NCBI RefSeq assembly: GCF_001048695.1
Contig: NZ_CVRB01000001.1
Location: forward strand, 310,001 to 374,000
Direction of reading: 5' to 3'
Origin: Neobacillus massiliamazoniensis
GTDB lineage: Bacteria > Bacillota > Bacilli > Bacillales > Cytobacillaceae
DNA: 64,000 bases
The translations under genes and the position numbers were made by a program. The notes beneath the pieces were generated by a model, which searched no databases, was not told where the DNA came from, and saw only the letters and a list, made by a program, of their open reading frames with translations. This document shows positions 35,881 to 46,545 of the stretch, piece after piece; position 1 is the stretch's first letter; each line of letters begins with the position of its first letter.

Positions 35881-37119
35881 TTATTTTAACCCTTTAGGAA
35901 GTTCTCCATTCGGGCTGATTAATGAAACGGAATATTTGTCTGAAAAAATACTTCGTGTCATATCATCGACACTTTGCTTTGTCACTAGATCAATTTGTTC
36001 AATAATTTCATCTAAAGAACGATGACGTTTTAAAAGAAGCTCATTTTTACCATTACGGCTCATTCTGCTGTTGGTACTCTCTAAACTTAACATCAAGCTT
36101 CCTTTTAATTGTTCTTTACTGTTTGTCAGTTCTTTCTCAGTAATCCCATCCTGCTTTAATTTATTAAGGGTTTCTTGGATGGTTTCAAATAATACATCAA
36201 GCTGCTTTGCACCCGTTCCACCATAGATGGTTACAATCCCGTTGTCTTGATATGCTGAATGGTAAGAAAAAACGGAATACGCTAGACCTCTTTGTTCACG
36301 AACTTCTTGAAATAATCTTGAGCTCATGCTGCCACCCAAAATATTATTTAAAGTGATTAAACTGTAAATGTCTTCATGACCAACCTTTAATCCTTCAAAA
36401 CCAACGCAAAGATGCGCCTGCTCTGTTTCTTTTTTCCTGGTAATTCGATTGGCGTGAAAAACAGGTACATGGTCATGCCTTTCATGAGTGCCTGCCTGAT
36501 AAGAACCAAAATATTTTTCTACTTCTTTTATAAACGATTCGGATATATTACCGGCAATGGAAATGACGACATTTTCAGGTGTGTAACGGTCATGAGTATA
36601 TTGATGAAGTTTTTCCCCAGTAAATGTATTCAGTGTTTCTTCTGATCCAAGGATTGGATATCCTAGAGGATGATCCCCGTAAACTGCTCTGCTCAGTAAA
36701 TCATGAACGATATCATCGGGAGTATCCTCATACATTTTTATTTCTTCTAGGACTACGTTCTTTTCTTTCTTCAGTTCCTCTTCAACAAAGGTGGAATGAA
36801 AGAACATATCAGCTAAAACATCTAATGCAAATTGCGAATGGGTATCGAGGACTTTGGCATAATAGCATGTATATTCTTTTGAGGTAAAAGCATTCACTTG
36901 GCCGCCGATACTATCAAATGATTCTGCTATGTCTTTCGCTGACCTTGTTGTTGTGCCTTTAAATAACATATGTTCGAGAAAATGGGAAATTCCATTATTT
37001 TGTGGGTTTTCATTACGAGATCCTGTTCCAATCCAAACACCAATGGCAACAGAACGTACGGTAGGAATATGTTCTAATACAATTCTTACTCCATTTTGGC
37101 ATGTATATTTATTAATCAT
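35881..37119 (-). CDS. mlpA: M16-family zinc protease MlpA
   Basis: A 412-residue pitrilysin-family protease close to mitochondrial processing peptidase beta. The zinc motif HFLEH (GISHFLEHMLFKGT) is near residues 46-50, and the C-terminal half has the substrate-binding segment VREQRGLAYSVFSYHSAY. In B. subtilis, MlpA (YmxG) is linked to control of extracellular protease production and its gene follows pnpA-ylxY as here. The ATG has AGGAGG 5-6 nt upstream. It is the third M16 homologue in the window, distinct from YmfF and YmfH. Confidence 0.93.
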   Translation of the reverse strand: MINKYTCQNGVRIVLEHIPTVRSVAIGVWIGTGSRNENPQNNGISHFLEHMLFKGTTTRSAKDIAESFDSIGGQVNAFTSKEYTCYYAKVLDTHSQFALDVLADMFFHSTFVEEELKKEKNVVLEEIKMYEDTPDDIVHDLLSRAVYGDHPLGYPILGSEETLNTFTGEKLHQYTHDRYTPENVVISIAGNISESFIKEVEKYFGSYQAGTHERHDHVPVFHANRITRKKETEQAHLCVGFEGLKVGHEDIYSLITLNNILGGSMSSRLFQEVREQRGLAYSVFSYHSAYQDNGIVTIYGGTGAKQLDVLFETIQETLNKLKQDGITEKELTNSKEQLKGSLMLSLESTNSRMSRNGKNELLLKRHRSLDEIIEQIDLVTKQSVDDMTRSIFSDKYSVSLISPNGELPKGLK

Positions 37120-37212
37120 TGAACTCCTCCTGTAAATAAAGCGGATACATAAAAAGCGACAAGTTTCTTCTCCTTTTTATTTTCTCCAATTATTAGGTAA
37201 CCTAGCTATTAT

Positions 37213-38160
37213 TTATTTCAAAACTCTTTCTTCGTTCATTAATTCGCTGACGGTACTGATCGTTAAGTTCTTCTGTTCAATTAAAGTAATTAAACGATCA
37301 AGTGCCTTGGCAGTTGAATCCGTCGGATGCATTAGCACAATGGAACCCTTATCAATTTTTGAAATCACACGTTTTATTATGACTTCAGGAGATGGTTTCT
37401 GCCAATCGATTGTATCTACAGTCCACATGACAGTATTCATTTTTAATTCAGCTGCAATTTGGACGGTCTCATCACGATACCCCCCGCTTGGCGGTGCAAA
37501 CCATTGACATTTTTGTCCTGTAGCTGCTTCGATGACATCGTTTGTTTTCAGCATTTGCTCTCTTGCCTGCGTAGCGGTCAGTCTAGTCATATCTGGATGG
37601 GAGTAAGAATGGTTTCCAACCTCGTGACCAGCGCTGACAATCATTTTTGCAAGCTCAGGATTATTCTTAACCCAGTTTCCTTCGAGAAAAAAACTAGCGG
37701 TAACATGGTGTTTTTTCAAGGTTGCCAGCATCTCCGACAAATATTCATTTCCCCACGCTACGTTAATAATAAAGCTTACCATTGGCTTATCAGGATTCCC
37801 TTTATAAATAGGTGATGGTGGTAAATCCTTTAGATGCACTTTTGGTTTAATTTGTGAAAATACTAGGTTGCGTTCATCAAACTTCCCGTTTTGTTTCATT
37901 TTTTTATAAGATGCATCCACATTAACCTTAAGACCATTATATCCAGGAATCGCTTTCCAAACCTTGTCTATTTTAGCGTCTTGGGGTGGTATTTCATATG
38001 TAGAAGCATTTTTTACGATGCTTTGATAGAGCGTATCTTTCTCTTTGTATACTGGAAGAGCTCCGTTCTTTAAAGAGGCAACATAAGGACTTACAATCGG
38101 ATTATTGACTGAAATCCATGCAGCCAAACCAATAAGGATCAAAATACTAACCTTTTTCAT
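37213..38160 (-). CDS. ylxY: YlxY, polysaccharide-deacetylase-like sporulation protein
   Basis: A 315-residue NodB-fold protein with an N-terminal signal or anchor segment (about 4-28). The NodB domain covers about 125-305. The metal-binding pair HSYSH (184-188) and the APPSGGYRDE segment are present. Motif 1, normally TFDDGP, is INVAWG (132-137), so the catalytic-base and metal-binding Asp residues are missing. It is therefore probably not a standard deacetylase. The neighbourhood pnp-ylxY-mlpA is conserved. Sporulation role is by family name only. Confidence 0.9.
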   Translation of the reverse strand: MKKVSILILIGLAAWISVNNPIVSPYVASLKNGALPVYKEKDTLYQSIVKNASTYEIPPQDAKIDKVWKAIPGYNGLKVNVDASYKKMKQNGKFDERNLVFSQIKPKVHLKDLPPSPIYKGNPDKPMVSFIINVAWGNEYLSEMLATLKKHHVTASFFLEGNWVKNNPELAKMIVSAGHEVGNHSYSHPDMTRLTATQAREQMLKTNDVIEAATGQKCQWFAPPSGGYRDETVQIAAELKMNTVMWTVDTIDWQKPSPEVIIKRVISKIDKGSIVLMHPTDSTAKALDRLITLIEQKNLTISTVSELMNEERVLK

Positions 38161-38213
38161 CTACCCCACCCCCTTCTTTAAAGATTATGTTTAAAGGGGA
38201 CAAGGTAGAACGG

Positions 38214-38242
38214 GCAAAAAAAGTCAGGGCTTTCCCTGACTT
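38214..38242 (-). terminator. Terminator after pnp
   Basis: On the minus strand, AAGTCAGGG-AAAG-CCCTGACTT is followed by TTTTTG. Confidence 0.92.
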
Positions 38243-38277
38243 TTACATTTTCATGCACCCAAGGTTAATGCATTCTA

Positions 38278-40395
38278 CTACTGTTTTTGTTCTGTGTTTT
38301 CTTGCTGTTCTTTTAATACAGCTTTACGCGATAAGTTCACACGACCTTGTTTATCTATTTCGGTAACTTTTACCAAAATTTCATCACCGATTTTCACAAC
38401 ATCCTCCACTTTTCCTACCCGCTCTTCAGCAAGCTCGGAAATATGAACAAGGCCATCTTTTCCTGCGAAAATTTCAACAAAGGCACCGAATTTTTCAATT
38501 CGTTTTACCTTACCTAGATATAGTTGCCCAACTACAACTTCACGAACAATATCTTCGATGATTGTCTTTGCCTTTTGATTCATTTCTTGATTCGTTGATG
38601 CAATGAAAATGGTACCATCCTGTTCGATATCAATCTTAACGCCAGTTTCTTCAATGATTTTATTGATTTGTTTTCCACTAGGTCCAATAACATCTCGAAT
38701 CTTGTCTGGGTTGATTGTCATTGTTAAAATTTTTGGAGCAAATGGAGATAATTCCTCTCTTGGCTCAGAAATAGTCGAAAGCATAGAATCTAAAATATGC
38801 ATTCTTCCTACTTTCGCTTGTTGAAGGGCTTCTTCTAAGATTTCTCGAGAAAGGCCTTCAATTTTAATGTCCATTTGCAGGGCTGTAACTCCTTTTGATG
38901 TTCCAGCTACTTTGAAATCCATATCGCCAAGATGGTCTTCCATGCCTTGAATATCAGATAACACTGTATAATGTTCCCCTGATTTAACAAGCCCCATGGC
39001 AATCCCTGCCACTGGTGCTTTAATTGGTACACCTGCATCCATCATCGCAAGGGTGCTTCCACAAATACTTGCCTGTGAAGTAGAACCATTAGATTCAAGA
39101 ACTTCTGAAACAAGTCGAATCGTATAAGGAAAATCTTTTTCAGATGGAATAATCGGTTCTAAAGCACGTTCACCAAGGGCTCCATGTCCAATTTCACGGC
39201 GTCCTGGTCCTCTTATTGGTCCAGTTTCACCTACACTGAAAGAAGGAAAGTTATAATGATGCATAAAGCGTTTTTCTTCTTCAATACCAAGCCCATCAAG
39301 AATTTGCACGTCACCCATTGCACCAAGCGTACAAATGCTCAATGCTTGAGTTTGTCCACGTGTAAACAAACCTGAACCGTGTGTCCGCGGCAAGAGACCC
39401 ACTTGTGAAGATAAAGGACGAATTTCATCAATTTTCCGACCATCAGGACGGATTTTTTCTACAGTAATTAATCGACGGACTTCGCCTTTAACAATCTTGT
39501 CTAATATTTGCTTAATCTGTTTTAAGTCATCTTCAGTTGCTTCTTGCTCTTCGTATTTCGCCAAAACTTGATTTTTTACTTCTTTTATAGCATCTTCACG
39601 GGCATGCTTTTCTTGCACTTGAATTGCCTTAATCATGTCCGTCTCGCACATTTCTCTTACATCTGCTTCTAATTCTTGATCAATTTCATACAGGGTCACC
39701 TGCTTTTTTTCCTTACCGATTTCGGCCACAATCTTTTCTTGGAATTCGATCAAGCGCTTAATTTCTTCATGGCCAAACATAATAGCTTCAAGCATCGTTT
39801 CTTCTGGTACCTCATTAGCACCAGCTTCTACCATGTTTATTGCATCTTTTGTTCCAGCAACAGTGAGATGGATATCGCTTTGTTCTGCCTGTTCTACAGT
39901 TGGATTAATGACAAACTCGCCTTCTACTCTGCCTACAACGACACCAGCAATTGGACCTTCAAATGGAATGTCGGAAACACTTAGTGCTAAAGAAGACCCG
40001 AACATCGCGGCCATTTCCGTCGAACAATTTTGGTCCACACTCATTACGATACTAATTACTTGAACATCGTTACGGAATCCATCGGCAAAAAGCGGTCGGA
40101 TCGGACGATCAATCAAACGACTTGCTAAAATGGCTTTTTCACTAGGGCGTCCTTCCCTCTTAATAAAACCACCTGGGATTTTTCCTACAGCATATAACCG
40201 TTCCTCATAGTTTACGGTTAATGGAAAAAAGTCAAGATTTTTTGGTTCCTTAGATGCAGTAGCCGTGCTTAATACTGCTGTATCACCATAGCGGACTAGA
40301 ACCGCACCATTTGCTTGTTTAGCCAATTGCCCTATTTCGACAGTCAACTTACGGCCAGCCCATTCTATGGAATATACGTGCTTCAATTGGTCCAT
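38278..40395 (-). CDS. pnp: Polynucleotide phosphorylase
   Basis: Main 3'-5' phosphorolytic exoribonuclease of Bacillaceae. A 705-residue protein with two RNase PH domains, then KH ([20 protein letters not shown]) and S1 ([20 protein letters not shown]) RNA-binding domains. I chose the ATG at 40395 ([14 protein letters not shown]), which aligns with the B. subtilis start and has GAGAGGGG upstream. A frame 24 codons longer runs through a stem-loop in the leader. A terminator after rpsO indicates an own promoter, and a leader hairpin at 40426-40462 might serve autoregulation. Confidence 0.96.
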   Translation of the reverse strand: MDQLKHVYSIEWAGRKLTVEIGQLAKQANGAVLVRYGDTAVLSTATASKEPKNLDFFPLTVNYEERLYAVGKIPGGFIKREGRPSEKAILASRLIDRPIRPLFADGFRNDVQVISIVMSVDQNCSTEMAAMFGSSLALSVSDIPFEGPIAGVVVGRVEGEFVINPTVEQAEQSDIHLTVAGTKDAINMVEAGANEVPEETMLEAIMFGHEEIKRLIEFQEKIVAEIGKEKKQVTLYEIDQELEADVREMCETDMIKAIQVQEKHAREDAIKEVKNQVLAKYEEQEATEDDLKQIKQILDKIVKGEVRRLITVEKIRPDGRKIDEIRPLSSQVGLLPRTHGSGLFTRGQTQALSICTLGAMGDVQILDGLGIEEEKRFMHHYNFPSFSVGETGPIRGPGRREIGHGALGERALEPIIPSEKDFPYTIRLVSEVLESNGSTSQASICGSTLAMMDAGVPIKAPVAGIAMGLVKSGEHYTVLSDIQGMEDHLGDMDFKVAGTSKGVTALQMDIKIEGLSREILEEALQQAKVGRMHILDSMLSTISEPREELSPFAPKILTMTINPDKIRDVIGPSGKQINKIIEETGVKIDIEQDGTIFIASTNQEMNQKAKTIIEDIVREVVVGQLYLGKVKRIEKFGAFVEIFAGKDGLVHISELAEERVGKVEDVVKIGDEILVKVTEIDKQGRVNLSRKAVLKEQQENTEQKQ

Positions 40396-40425
40396 ATTTT
40401 TACCCCTCTCTACTTGAATCACTTT

Positions 40426-40462
40426 AGAGGATGATGCGAATAATTTCGCTGTAATCATCTTT
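40426..40462 (-). promoter_or_regulatory. Stem-loop in the pnp leader
   Basis: On the minus strand, GATGAT-TAC-AGCGAA and TTCGC-ATCATC pair with a small bulge around ATTA, 30-65 nt upstream of the pnp start. Enterobacterial pnp is autoregulated through a leader stem; here that is only an analogy. Confidence 0.4.
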
Positions 40463-40580
40463 ATCAAATATAAAAAAAGCTAAAAAGCTTATTATAAAAT
40501 TTCAAAACATACTAGTAGTATGCACCATTTTACGTGACTTAATATATGTATAGTGAATTGAATTACTATAAAAACCTAAC

Positions 40581-40606
40581 AAAAAAGCGGGAAAAATCCC
40601 GCTTTT
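40581..40606 (-). terminator. Terminator after rpsO
   Basis: On the minus strand, AAAAGCGGGA-TTT-TTCCCGCTTTT is followed by TTGTTAGG, six bases after the rpsO stop. Confidence 0.92.
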
Positions 40607-40612
40607 CCAAGA

Positions 40613-40882
40613 CTAACGACGAAGACCAAGCTTATTGATTAATTCACGGTAACGTTGAACGTCTTTGTTACGAAGGTAAGTTAATAAATTACGGCGCTTA
40701 CCAACCATTTTTAACAAACCACGACGTGAGTGATGGTCCTTCTTATGAGTACGTAAGTGCTCATTCAATTTGTTGATTGATTCAGTAAGGACAGCGATTT
40801 GAACCTCTGCAGATCCAGTGTCACCTTCATGAGTTTTATACTCATTGATGACTTCGTTTTTGCGTTCTTTTGTGATTGCCAT
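40613..40882 (-). CDS. rpsO: Small ribosomal subunit protein uS15
   Basis: An 89-residue primary 16S rRNA-binding protein of the 30S platform. The full-length family match runs from [12 protein letters not shown] to INKLGLRR, with the conserved [19 protein letters not shown] segment. The ATG has GGAGGTG 8 nt upstream. The 127-nt leader between ribC and rpsO contains a stem (GCAAGTCG / CGACGCTTGC-like, about 40922-40946), which fits the known S15 leader autoregulation in Gram-positive bacteria; this is an inference from the fold only. Confidence 0.97.
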   Translation of the reverse strand: MAITKERKNEVINEYKTHEGDTGSAEVQIAVLTESINKLNEHLRTHKKDHHSRRGLLKMVGKRRNLLTYLRNKDVQRYRELINKLGLRR

Positions 40883-40894
40883 CCAGATTCACCT

Positions 40895-40955
40895 CCTAAA
40901 ATTACAAATCCCCTGTTACTGAGCAAGCGTCGGTGACTCGACTTGCCAAGCAAAG
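40895..40955 (-). promoter_or_regulatory. Candidate S15 leader structure
   Basis: On the minus strand, GCAAGTCG and CGACGCTTGC-type arms pair around GTCAC, about 40 nt upstream of the rpsO ribosome-binding site. S15 represses its own mRNA in Geobacillus/Bacillus through a structured leader. Here the three-way junction cannot be confirmed without folding. Confidence 0.4.
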
Positions 40956-41009
40956 GTTATTTAGAATACGCTTATAAGAATACAACTTTTCTCGTCAAAA
41001 TGCAAGTCA

Positions 41010-41966
41010 TTAACAGGAAGTATGTCGATTTCTTTGAAAGTACTGAATTGCATGCTGTTTATCTTGTTCAAGTTGGTTTACGAGTTCAGCAACACCAGTA
41101 AATTTTTGTTCTTTGCGCAAGTAAAGCTGCCATTCAATTTTGACTTTTTGTCCATAAATGTCGTTTTCAAAATGGAGTATATGAACTTCGACAGATGGCT
41201 TACTAGCTTCCATCTTAAAGGTGGGCTTAAATCCTACATTACAGATACCTTGAAACCAAGTTCCATCTACCTCTATTTTTACAGCGTAGACACCAAGAGG
41301 TGGAAGAATATAATCATCGTCCATCGCGATATTCGCCGTCGGAAATCCAATCGTTCGACCGCGTTTGTCGCCATGTATGACTATCCCGGACGTCGTATAG
41401 AATCTCCCTAGCAATTGAGGGATCTCAACAGTCCTGCCTTCCTTTAATAAATGACGAATACGAGTTGAACTAACCTTTTCGTGATTTTTGGTTAATTTAG
41501 GAATAACTGAAAAGGTAAATTGATTTCTCGAATGAAAGGGTATGGTTTCCATTGTTCCCTTCCCCATTCGTCCGTATGTATAATCAAAACCGGCCACAAC
41601 ATGTTTTACATTTAACCCAATTACGTATTGATCGATAAACTCTTGTGGAACTAGATTGGCAAATTCAGTAGTAAAATGAACGATAAAAAGATAATCGATT
41701 CCAAGTTCTTCAATGATTTCTATTTTTTCTTCTAAAGGAGTAATATACTGAATATGCTTTTCATTTTTCCCGAGAACCACAGATGGATGTGGATCAAAAG
41801 TCATTACAGCAGAATAAAGTCCATTTTCTTCCGCCTGTTTTTTCGCTTCTAATATAACTTGTTGATGTCCACAGTGAACTCCGTCAAAATAGCCTAATGC
41901 CATTGAAAGCGGAGGGAAATCATTTTTGTCCATCATGTGGGGAAAATTTAACTTCTTAATTTCCAA
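41010..41966 (-). CDS. ribC: Bifunctional riboflavin kinase / FAD synthetase
   Basis: Makes FMN from riboflavin and FAD from FMN. A 318-residue protein. The N-terminal FAD-synthetase nucleotidyltransferase domain has ALGYFDGVHCGHQ; the C-terminal flavokinase domain has GRTIGFPTANI. The gene is usually ribC in Bacillus and ribF elsewhere. It starts at TTG with AAGGTG 7 nt upstream. It follows truB after 31 nt in the nusA-infB operon, as in B. subtilis. Confidence 0.95.
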   Translation of the reverse strand: MEIKKLNFPHMMDKNDFPPLSMALGYFDGVHCGHQQVILEAKKQAEENGLYSAVMTFDPHPSVVLGKNEKHIQYITPLEEKIEIIEELGIDYLFIVHFTTEFANLVPQEFIDQYVIGLNVKHVVAGFDYTYGRMGKGTMETIPFHSRNQFTFSVIPKLTKNHEKVSSTRIRHLLKEGRTVEIPQLLGRFYTTSGIVIHGDKRGRTIGFPTANIAMDDDYILPPLGVYAVKIEVDGTWFQGICNVGFKPTFKMEASKPSVEVHILHFENDIYGQKVKIEWQLYLRKEQKFTGVAELVNQLEQDKQHAIQYFQRNRHTSC

Positions 41967-41997
41967 CGAAACTCACCTTTTCTATTCCGTACCATAT

Positions 41998-42912
41998 TTA
42001 GTCATTTCGCAATACTTTTACCGGTTTCATTAGATCTGGTTTCAAAGGGTGCCTTGCATAAATTGCAATAACAAGTCCTTCTTCTGTTTCAGCAGCAATA
42101 GGACCGTTATAATTTTTCAAATGCTCCGGTAATTTTAATAATGCACCATTTTTCACTTTCTCTGCTACTTTATCATTAATTATATATTTCGGCAAATGAG
42201 AAAGTGCAGATTCTAATGGTCTCAGTACCTTTCCCACAGTACCGTTTTCCATTAATTTTTCGATTTCTTCAAATGTCAAGCAGTCCTCGATTGTAAAGGA
42301 AGCAGATTGAACTCTTTTTAAATTTGACATGTGAGCAGGATATCCTAAGCTCTCGCCAATCATCACTGCTAATGTCCTAATATATGTTCCTTTACTGCAG
42401 CTAACTTTAAATCGGAAGGAAATGGTATCACCAATATATTCATTACAAGTATCAAGCAGGTCAATCGAATAGATGGTCACTTTTCTTGTCGGTCTATCAA
42501 CTTCTATTCCTTTTCGTGCATATTCGTATAATCTTACACCGTTTACTTTTACTGCTGAATACATTGGAGGAGTTTGGTTAATTTCACCTGTCAACTCATC
42601 TAAAACATTTAAGATTTCTTCTCTTTTAATCGTTCTATTGACGGTTTTCTTTTCTACTATCTCTCCTGATGCATCCTCTGTTGTTGTTGAAAAGCCAATG
42701 GTTACTTCTCCCACGTATACTTTCCCGGCATCAGTAATATACTCAGCAACCTTCGTCGCTTTTCCAATACAGATGGGGAGGACTCCGGTGACATCAGGAT
42801 CAAGGGTGCCAGTATGTCCCACTTTTTTTGTCTTTAATATTTTTCGTAATTTAAAAACACAATCATGACTCGTCAACCCAGCTGGCTTAAACAATGGTAA
42901 GATTCCTTCCAC
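41998..42912 (-). CDS. truB: tRNA pseudouridine(55) synthase
   Basis: Makes pseudouridine 55 in the T-loop of tRNAs. A 304-residue TruB with the catalytic Asp in GTLDPDVTGVLP (near 38-40), the KPAGLTSHD start and a C-terminal PUA-like region. It starts at GTG (reading MEGILPLF) with GGAG 8 nt upstream. It sits 65 nt after rbfA in the translation operon. Confidence 0.96.
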   Translation of the reverse strand: MEGILPLFKPAGLTSHDCVFKLRKILKTKKVGHTGTLDPDVTGVLPICIGKATKVAEYITDAGKVYVGEVTIGFSTTTEDASGEIVEKKTVNRTIKREEILNVLDELTGEINQTPPMYSAVKVNGVRLYEYARKGIEVDRPTRKVTIYSIDLLDTCNEYIGDTISFRFKVSCSKGTYIRTLAVMIGESLGYPAHMSNLKRVQSASFTIEDCLTFEEIEKLMENGTVGKVLRPLESALSHLPKYIINDKVAEKVKNGALLKLPEHLKNYNGPIAAETEEGLVIAIYARHPLKPDLMKPVKVLRND

Positions 42913-42977
42913 CTTTTTCGCTCCGTTCCTACATTATGTAAAAAAGGATAGACATTTGTCTATCCATTTTTTCAGCT

Positions 42978-43349
42978 TCACTCTTCTTCCTTCTTTTCCA
43001 CTGGTTTTTCTACCGGTTGTAATTGATGAAGAAGGGTTTCAATTCGATTCCCGTAATCAATTGACTCATCAAATTCAAAGATGATTTCTGGGGTTTTGCG
43101 CAGGCGAATACGCTGGCCGATTTCTGACCGAATAAAGCCTTTTGCTTTAGCTAACCCTTTTAAGGTATTCTCCCTTTGTTCATCATCACCTAAAACCGAT
43201 ATATAAACTTTTGCTTGTTGCAGATCTCCTGTTACTTGAACGTCTGTAACTGTCACAAAGCCGATTCTAGGATCCTTAATCTTACGACCAATGATGTCAC
43301 TTAGTTCTTTTTTCATTTGCTCTCCAACACGATTTGCTCTGTGGCTCAT
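42978..43349 (-). CDS. rbfA: 30S ribosome-binding factor A
   Basis: A 123-residue KH-type assembly factor for the 16S 5' end and cold adaptation. A near-complete match to B. subtilis RbfA ([17 protein letters not shown], then [18 protein letters not shown]). The tail is Lys/Glu-rich ([10 protein letters not shown]). I chose the ATG at 43349 (MSHRANRVG), 6 nt from GAGGTG; a GTG three codons earlier overlaps the ribosome-binding site. It starts 17 nt after ylxP. Confidence 0.96.
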   Translation of the reverse strand: MSHRANRVGEQMKKELSDIIGRKIKDPRIGFVTVTDVQVTGDLQQAKVYISVLGDDEQRENTLKGLAKAKGFIRSEIGQRIRLRKTPEIIFEFDESIDYGNRIETLLHQLQPVEKPVEKKEEE

Positions 43350-43366
43350 CACATTCACCTCTTAAC

Positions 43367-43648
43367 TTAAAGCCATTCAATATGGGTGATCGTTCTTTCG
43401 ATTTCGGGAAACGAGTCAATAAATTTCAAGACATTTTGCAGCTCCCGTTCAGTCGAAACTTGGGCCAAAGAAACAGCAACAATGGCTATTTTTGTTCTTT
43501 GCCAAATGTCCTGGAACCCAACTTCAGCTACAGAGACATTATATTTTTGTTTTAACCGCGTCAAGATTCGCTGCAGTACTGATCGTTTCTCCTTTAATGA
43601 ATGGGCATCGTAAATGATACATTCTACTTCGGCAGAGCCGATGATCAT
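43367..43648 (-). CDS. ylxP: YlxP, DUF503 protein
   Basis: A 93-residue DUF503 protein, likely a ribosome-assembly-linked factor as its constant place between infB and rbfA suggests, but without a proven function. The family pattern [29 protein letters not shown] is visible across the N-terminal half. Its ATG overlaps the infB stop by four bases (ATGA), so it is translated with infB. Confidence 0.9.
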   Translation of the reverse strand: MIIGSAEVECIIYDAHSLKEKRSVLQRILTRLKQKYNVSVAEVGFQDIWQRTKIAIVAVSLAQVSTERELQNVLKFIDSFPEIERTITHIEWL

Positions 43649-45924
43649 TTACGCTCCACTTCTTCCATTACATATGCTTCAATGACATCTCCTTCTTTAA
43701 CATCATTAAAGTTTTTAACCGTGATCCCACATTCGTACCCTTGGGAAACTTCTTTAGCATCATCTTTAAAGCGTTTTAAAGCATCGATTTGTCCTTCAAA
43801 AATTACCACTCCATCACGAATGACACGGATGCCGCTATCACGGGTAATTTTTCCATCTGTTACATAAGAACCTGCAATAGTTCCCACTTTAGAAACTTTG
43901 AAAGTTTGTCGAACCTCAGCTTGACCGATAATTTTTTCTTCAAATTCCGGATCAAGCATCCCTTTCATCGCAGCTTCCATTTCTTCAATTACTTTGTAGA
44001 TAATACGGTGGAGTCGTACATCGACCTTTTCAGCTTCGGTCGCACGCTTTGCATTTGCATCTGGGCGTACATTAAAACCAATAACAATGGCATTTGAGGC
44101 CGCTGCAAGTGTAATATCCGACTCATTGATCGCACCTGCACCACTATGGATGATTTTAATATTGACTCCCTCAACATCTATTTTCATTAAAGAAGCTGCA
44201 ACTGCTTCTGCAGAACCTTGAACATCCGCTTTAATGATGACATTCAAATCCTTCATTTCGCCTTGTTTCAATTGTTCAAATAGATTTTCAAGACTGACTC
44301 GTGATTTTTCTCCACGTTGTGCTGCCAAAGCCAGCTTAGCACGTGCTTCACCAACTTGACGAGCTGTTTTCTCATCTTCAAAGACAACAAAACGGTCTCC
44401 GGCTTGGGGTACATCACTGAGCCCAGTAATTTCTACCGGCGTAGAAGGACCAGCATCCTTCACACGGCGGCCTTTGTCATTTACCATGGCACGAACACGA
44501 CCGTGTGTATTGCCGACAACAATAGGGTCACCGATTTTTAATGTACCATTTTGAATTAGCAGGGTTGCAACCGAACCGCGCCCTTTATCTAGCTGCGCTT
44601 CTATAACAGTACCCATCGCATTCCGTTTTGGATTTGCTTTAAATTCTTCCACTTCACTAACGAGGAGAATCATTTCTAGAAGATTATCAATACCTTCTCC
44701 AGTTTTCGCGGATAGCGGCACAAAAATCGTATCCCCGCCCCATGCTTCTGACACAAGTCCATGCTCAGTTAATTCTTGCATAACACGATCAACATTTGCT
44801 GCTTCTTTATCCATTTTATTAACTGCAACGATAATCGGAACTTCTGCTGCCTTTGCATGGTTAATAGCCTCAACCGTCTGCGGCATAACACCATCATCTG
44901 CTGCTACAACAAGAATGGTGATATCCGTGATTTTCGCACCGCGTGCACGCATGGTCGTAAAAGCGGCGTGCCCTGGTGTATCAAGGAATGTAATTTTCTT
45001 TCCGTTTTCTACCACTTGATAGGCACCAATATGTTGGGTAATTCCGCCTGCTTCGCCTTCTGTCACTTTTGTGTTCCGAATTGAGTCTAGCAAAGTTGTT
45101 TTCCCATGGTCAACATGCCCCATAATCGTAACGACAGCGGGTCTTTCTACAAGATTTTCCGAGGGATCTTCTGTAAAATAAACTTCAAGGTCAGTTGCAT
45201 CTACCTTAATTTCTTCTTCTACTTCTACCCCATATTCACCCGCTATTAGCTCAATAGCATCTTTATCTAAAGCTTGATTGATCGTCGCCATTACACCAAG
45301 TAAGAAGAGCTTCTTGATGATTTCTGAAGGCTCACGATAGAGTTTTTTAGCTAGCTCGGCAACAGTTAAAGATTCACTGAATGTGATTTTTGCAGGAAGC
45401 TCCCGCTCTTTTTTCTTCTGCGGTTGTACTTGCTGAACTGGAGTATGATGATTCTTCTTTTTATTATTATTATTGCGATTTTGATTATTATTAAAAGGTT
45501 TTTTATTACCTTTTCCAGAATTGAAGACTTTATTTTCTTTTGATTGATATTCCTCATTTTTCTTTTTGCCTTCAATCGTTTTTGGAGGAGAGACTACTTT
45601 CACTTTGCTAGGAGCAGCATTTTTATCATCGTCATCCTCAAATGCTTTTGGAGTCGTTTTAACCTGAACTTGTGGTTTTTTGCCTTGATTTGGCACCGAA
45701 GGTCTCTGGTTTTGGCGATTTTGCTGCTGCTGTGGTTTTACCTGTTTCTGTTGTGTGCTGTCTTCTTTTTTATTATAGGTTGCGTCAAGTTTAACGATAT
45801 CTGCATCTTCTAATGTTGCCATATGGTTAGAAACCTCTATATTCATTTCTTTTAATTTTGTGATAACATCCTTACTTGAAATGTTATGTTTTTTTGCATA
45901 TTCATAAACACGTACTTTACTCAT
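43645..45924 (-). CDS. infB: Translation initiation factor IF-2
   Basis: GTPase that delivers initiator tRNA to the 30S subunit. A 759-residue protein: N-terminal IF2N motif ([18 protein letters not shown]), a low-complexity Lys/Gln/Asn linker (about 55-170, with runs of Q and N), a second IF2N motif (near 188-235), then the G domain with [14 protein letters not shown] and NKMD. Domains II-IV follow. The ATG has GGGGGTG 5 nt upstream. Internal starts as in other IF-2 genes are possible but not assigned. Confidence 0.97.
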   Translation of the reverse strand: MSKVRVYEYAKKHNISSKDVITKLKEMNIEVSNHMATLEDADIVKLDATYNKKEDSTQQKQVKPQQQQNRQNQRPSVPNQGKKPQVQVKTTPKAFEDDDDKNAAPSKVKVVSPPKTIEGKKKNEEYQSKENKVFNSGKGNKKPFNNNQNRNNNNKKKNHHTPVQQVQPQKKKERELPAKITFSESLTVAELAKKLYREPSEIIKKLFLLGVMATINQALDKDAIELIAGEYGVEVEEEIKVDATDLEVYFTEDPSENLVERPAVVTIMGHVDHGKTTLLDSIRNTKVTEGEAGGITQHIGAYQVVENGKKITFLDTPGHAAFTTMRARGAKITDITILVVAADDGVMPQTVEAINHAKAAEVPIIVAVNKMDKEAANVDRVMQELTEHGLVSEAWGGDTIFVPLSAKTGEGIDNLLEMILLVSEVEEFKANPKRNAMGTVIEAQLDKGRGSVATLLIQNGTLKIGDPIVVGNTHGRVRAMVNDKGRRVKDAGPSTPVEITGLSDVPQAGDRFVVFEDEKTARQVGEARAKLALAAQRGEKSRVSLENLFEQLKQGEMKDLNVIIKADVQGSAEAVAASLMKIDVEGVNIKIIHSGAGAINESDITLAAASNAIVIGFNVRPDANAKRATEAEKVDVRLHRIIYKVIEEMEAAMKGMLDPEFEEKIIGQAEVRQTFKVSKVGTIAGSYVTDGKITRDSGIRVIRDGVVIFEGQIDALKRFKDDAKEVSQGYECGITVKNFNDVKEGDVIEAYVMEEVERK

Positions 45925-45943
45925 GTTTTCACCCCCGCTAGAA

Positions 45944-46258
45944 TTAATCGAGCAACGTACCTAATTTTTTGGCGAATCCAACATCCATTACAGCTACAAC
46001 AACGCGGGCTTCTTTACCAATTGCTTGGCCAAGAAGAAATCGATTTTCCACTAATTTATATGGAATTTCATACGATTTACATTTATCTGTAATTTTCTTT
46101 GTCGTATTGGCAGATGCGTCTGCGGATAATAATATAAGTTTTGCTTTCCGCGCCCGAATCTCCTTTACGGTTAACTCCTCACCCGATGTGATTTTGCGTG
46201 CTCGATTGGCCAAGCCAAGTATTGACATCCATTGATTTGTATTCATTAGGATTGTCAT
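45944..46258 (-). CDS. ylxQ: YlxQ, L7Ae-family RNA-binding protein
   Basis: A 104-residue protein of the L7Ae/L30e/S12e/Gadd45 family that binds kink-turn RNA. The signature region [19 protein letters not shown] is visible near 38-56. The ATG overlaps the ylxR stop by one base (TGATG) with AAAGGAG 5 nt upstream. In Bacillus it is not essential, and its exact RNA target is unclear. Confidence 0.9.
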   Translation of the reverse strand: MTILMNTNQWMSILGLANRARKITSGEELTVKEIRARKAKLILLSADASANTTKKITDKCKSYEIPYKLVENRFLLGQAIGKEARVVVAVMDVGFAKKLGTLLD

Positions 46259-46530
46259 CAGTTCTCCTTTTCAATAAGCTGCAAGAGCTCCTCATATAAC
46301 GTTTCATTAATCGCAACCTCTAAATGATTGGATAAAATGTTTTTTTTCTTTGCTAGAAGAACAACTTCCTTGTCCTTTGATAGGTAGGCACCACGACCTG
46401 ATTTTTTTCCGGTCAGGTCAATGGATACCTCTCCTTCTTTTGTGCGAACGATGCGAACGAGTTCTTTTTTCGGTTTCATTTCACCGGTAGCTACACACTT
46501 GCGCATAGGAACTTTTTTACGAGTGTTCAC
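46258..46530 (-). CDS. rnpM: RNase P modulator RnpM (YlxR)
   Basis: A 90-residue YlxR-family protein. The motifs [20 protein letters not shown] and GRGAYLS are visible. B. subtilis YlxR binds RNase P RNA and lowers its activity, hence RnpM. I chose a GTG start ([12 protein letters not shown]), 7 nt from GGGGTG; an ATG two codons earlier abuts the ribosome-binding site. It lies between nusA and ylxQ as in all Bacillaceae. Confidence 0.9.
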   Translation of the reverse strand: MNTRKKVPMRKCVATGEMKPKKELVRIVRTKEGEVSIDLTGKKSGRGAYLSKDKEVVLLAKKKNILSNHLEVAINETLYEELLQLIEKEN

Positions 46531-46545
46531 GATCATTCACCCCTT

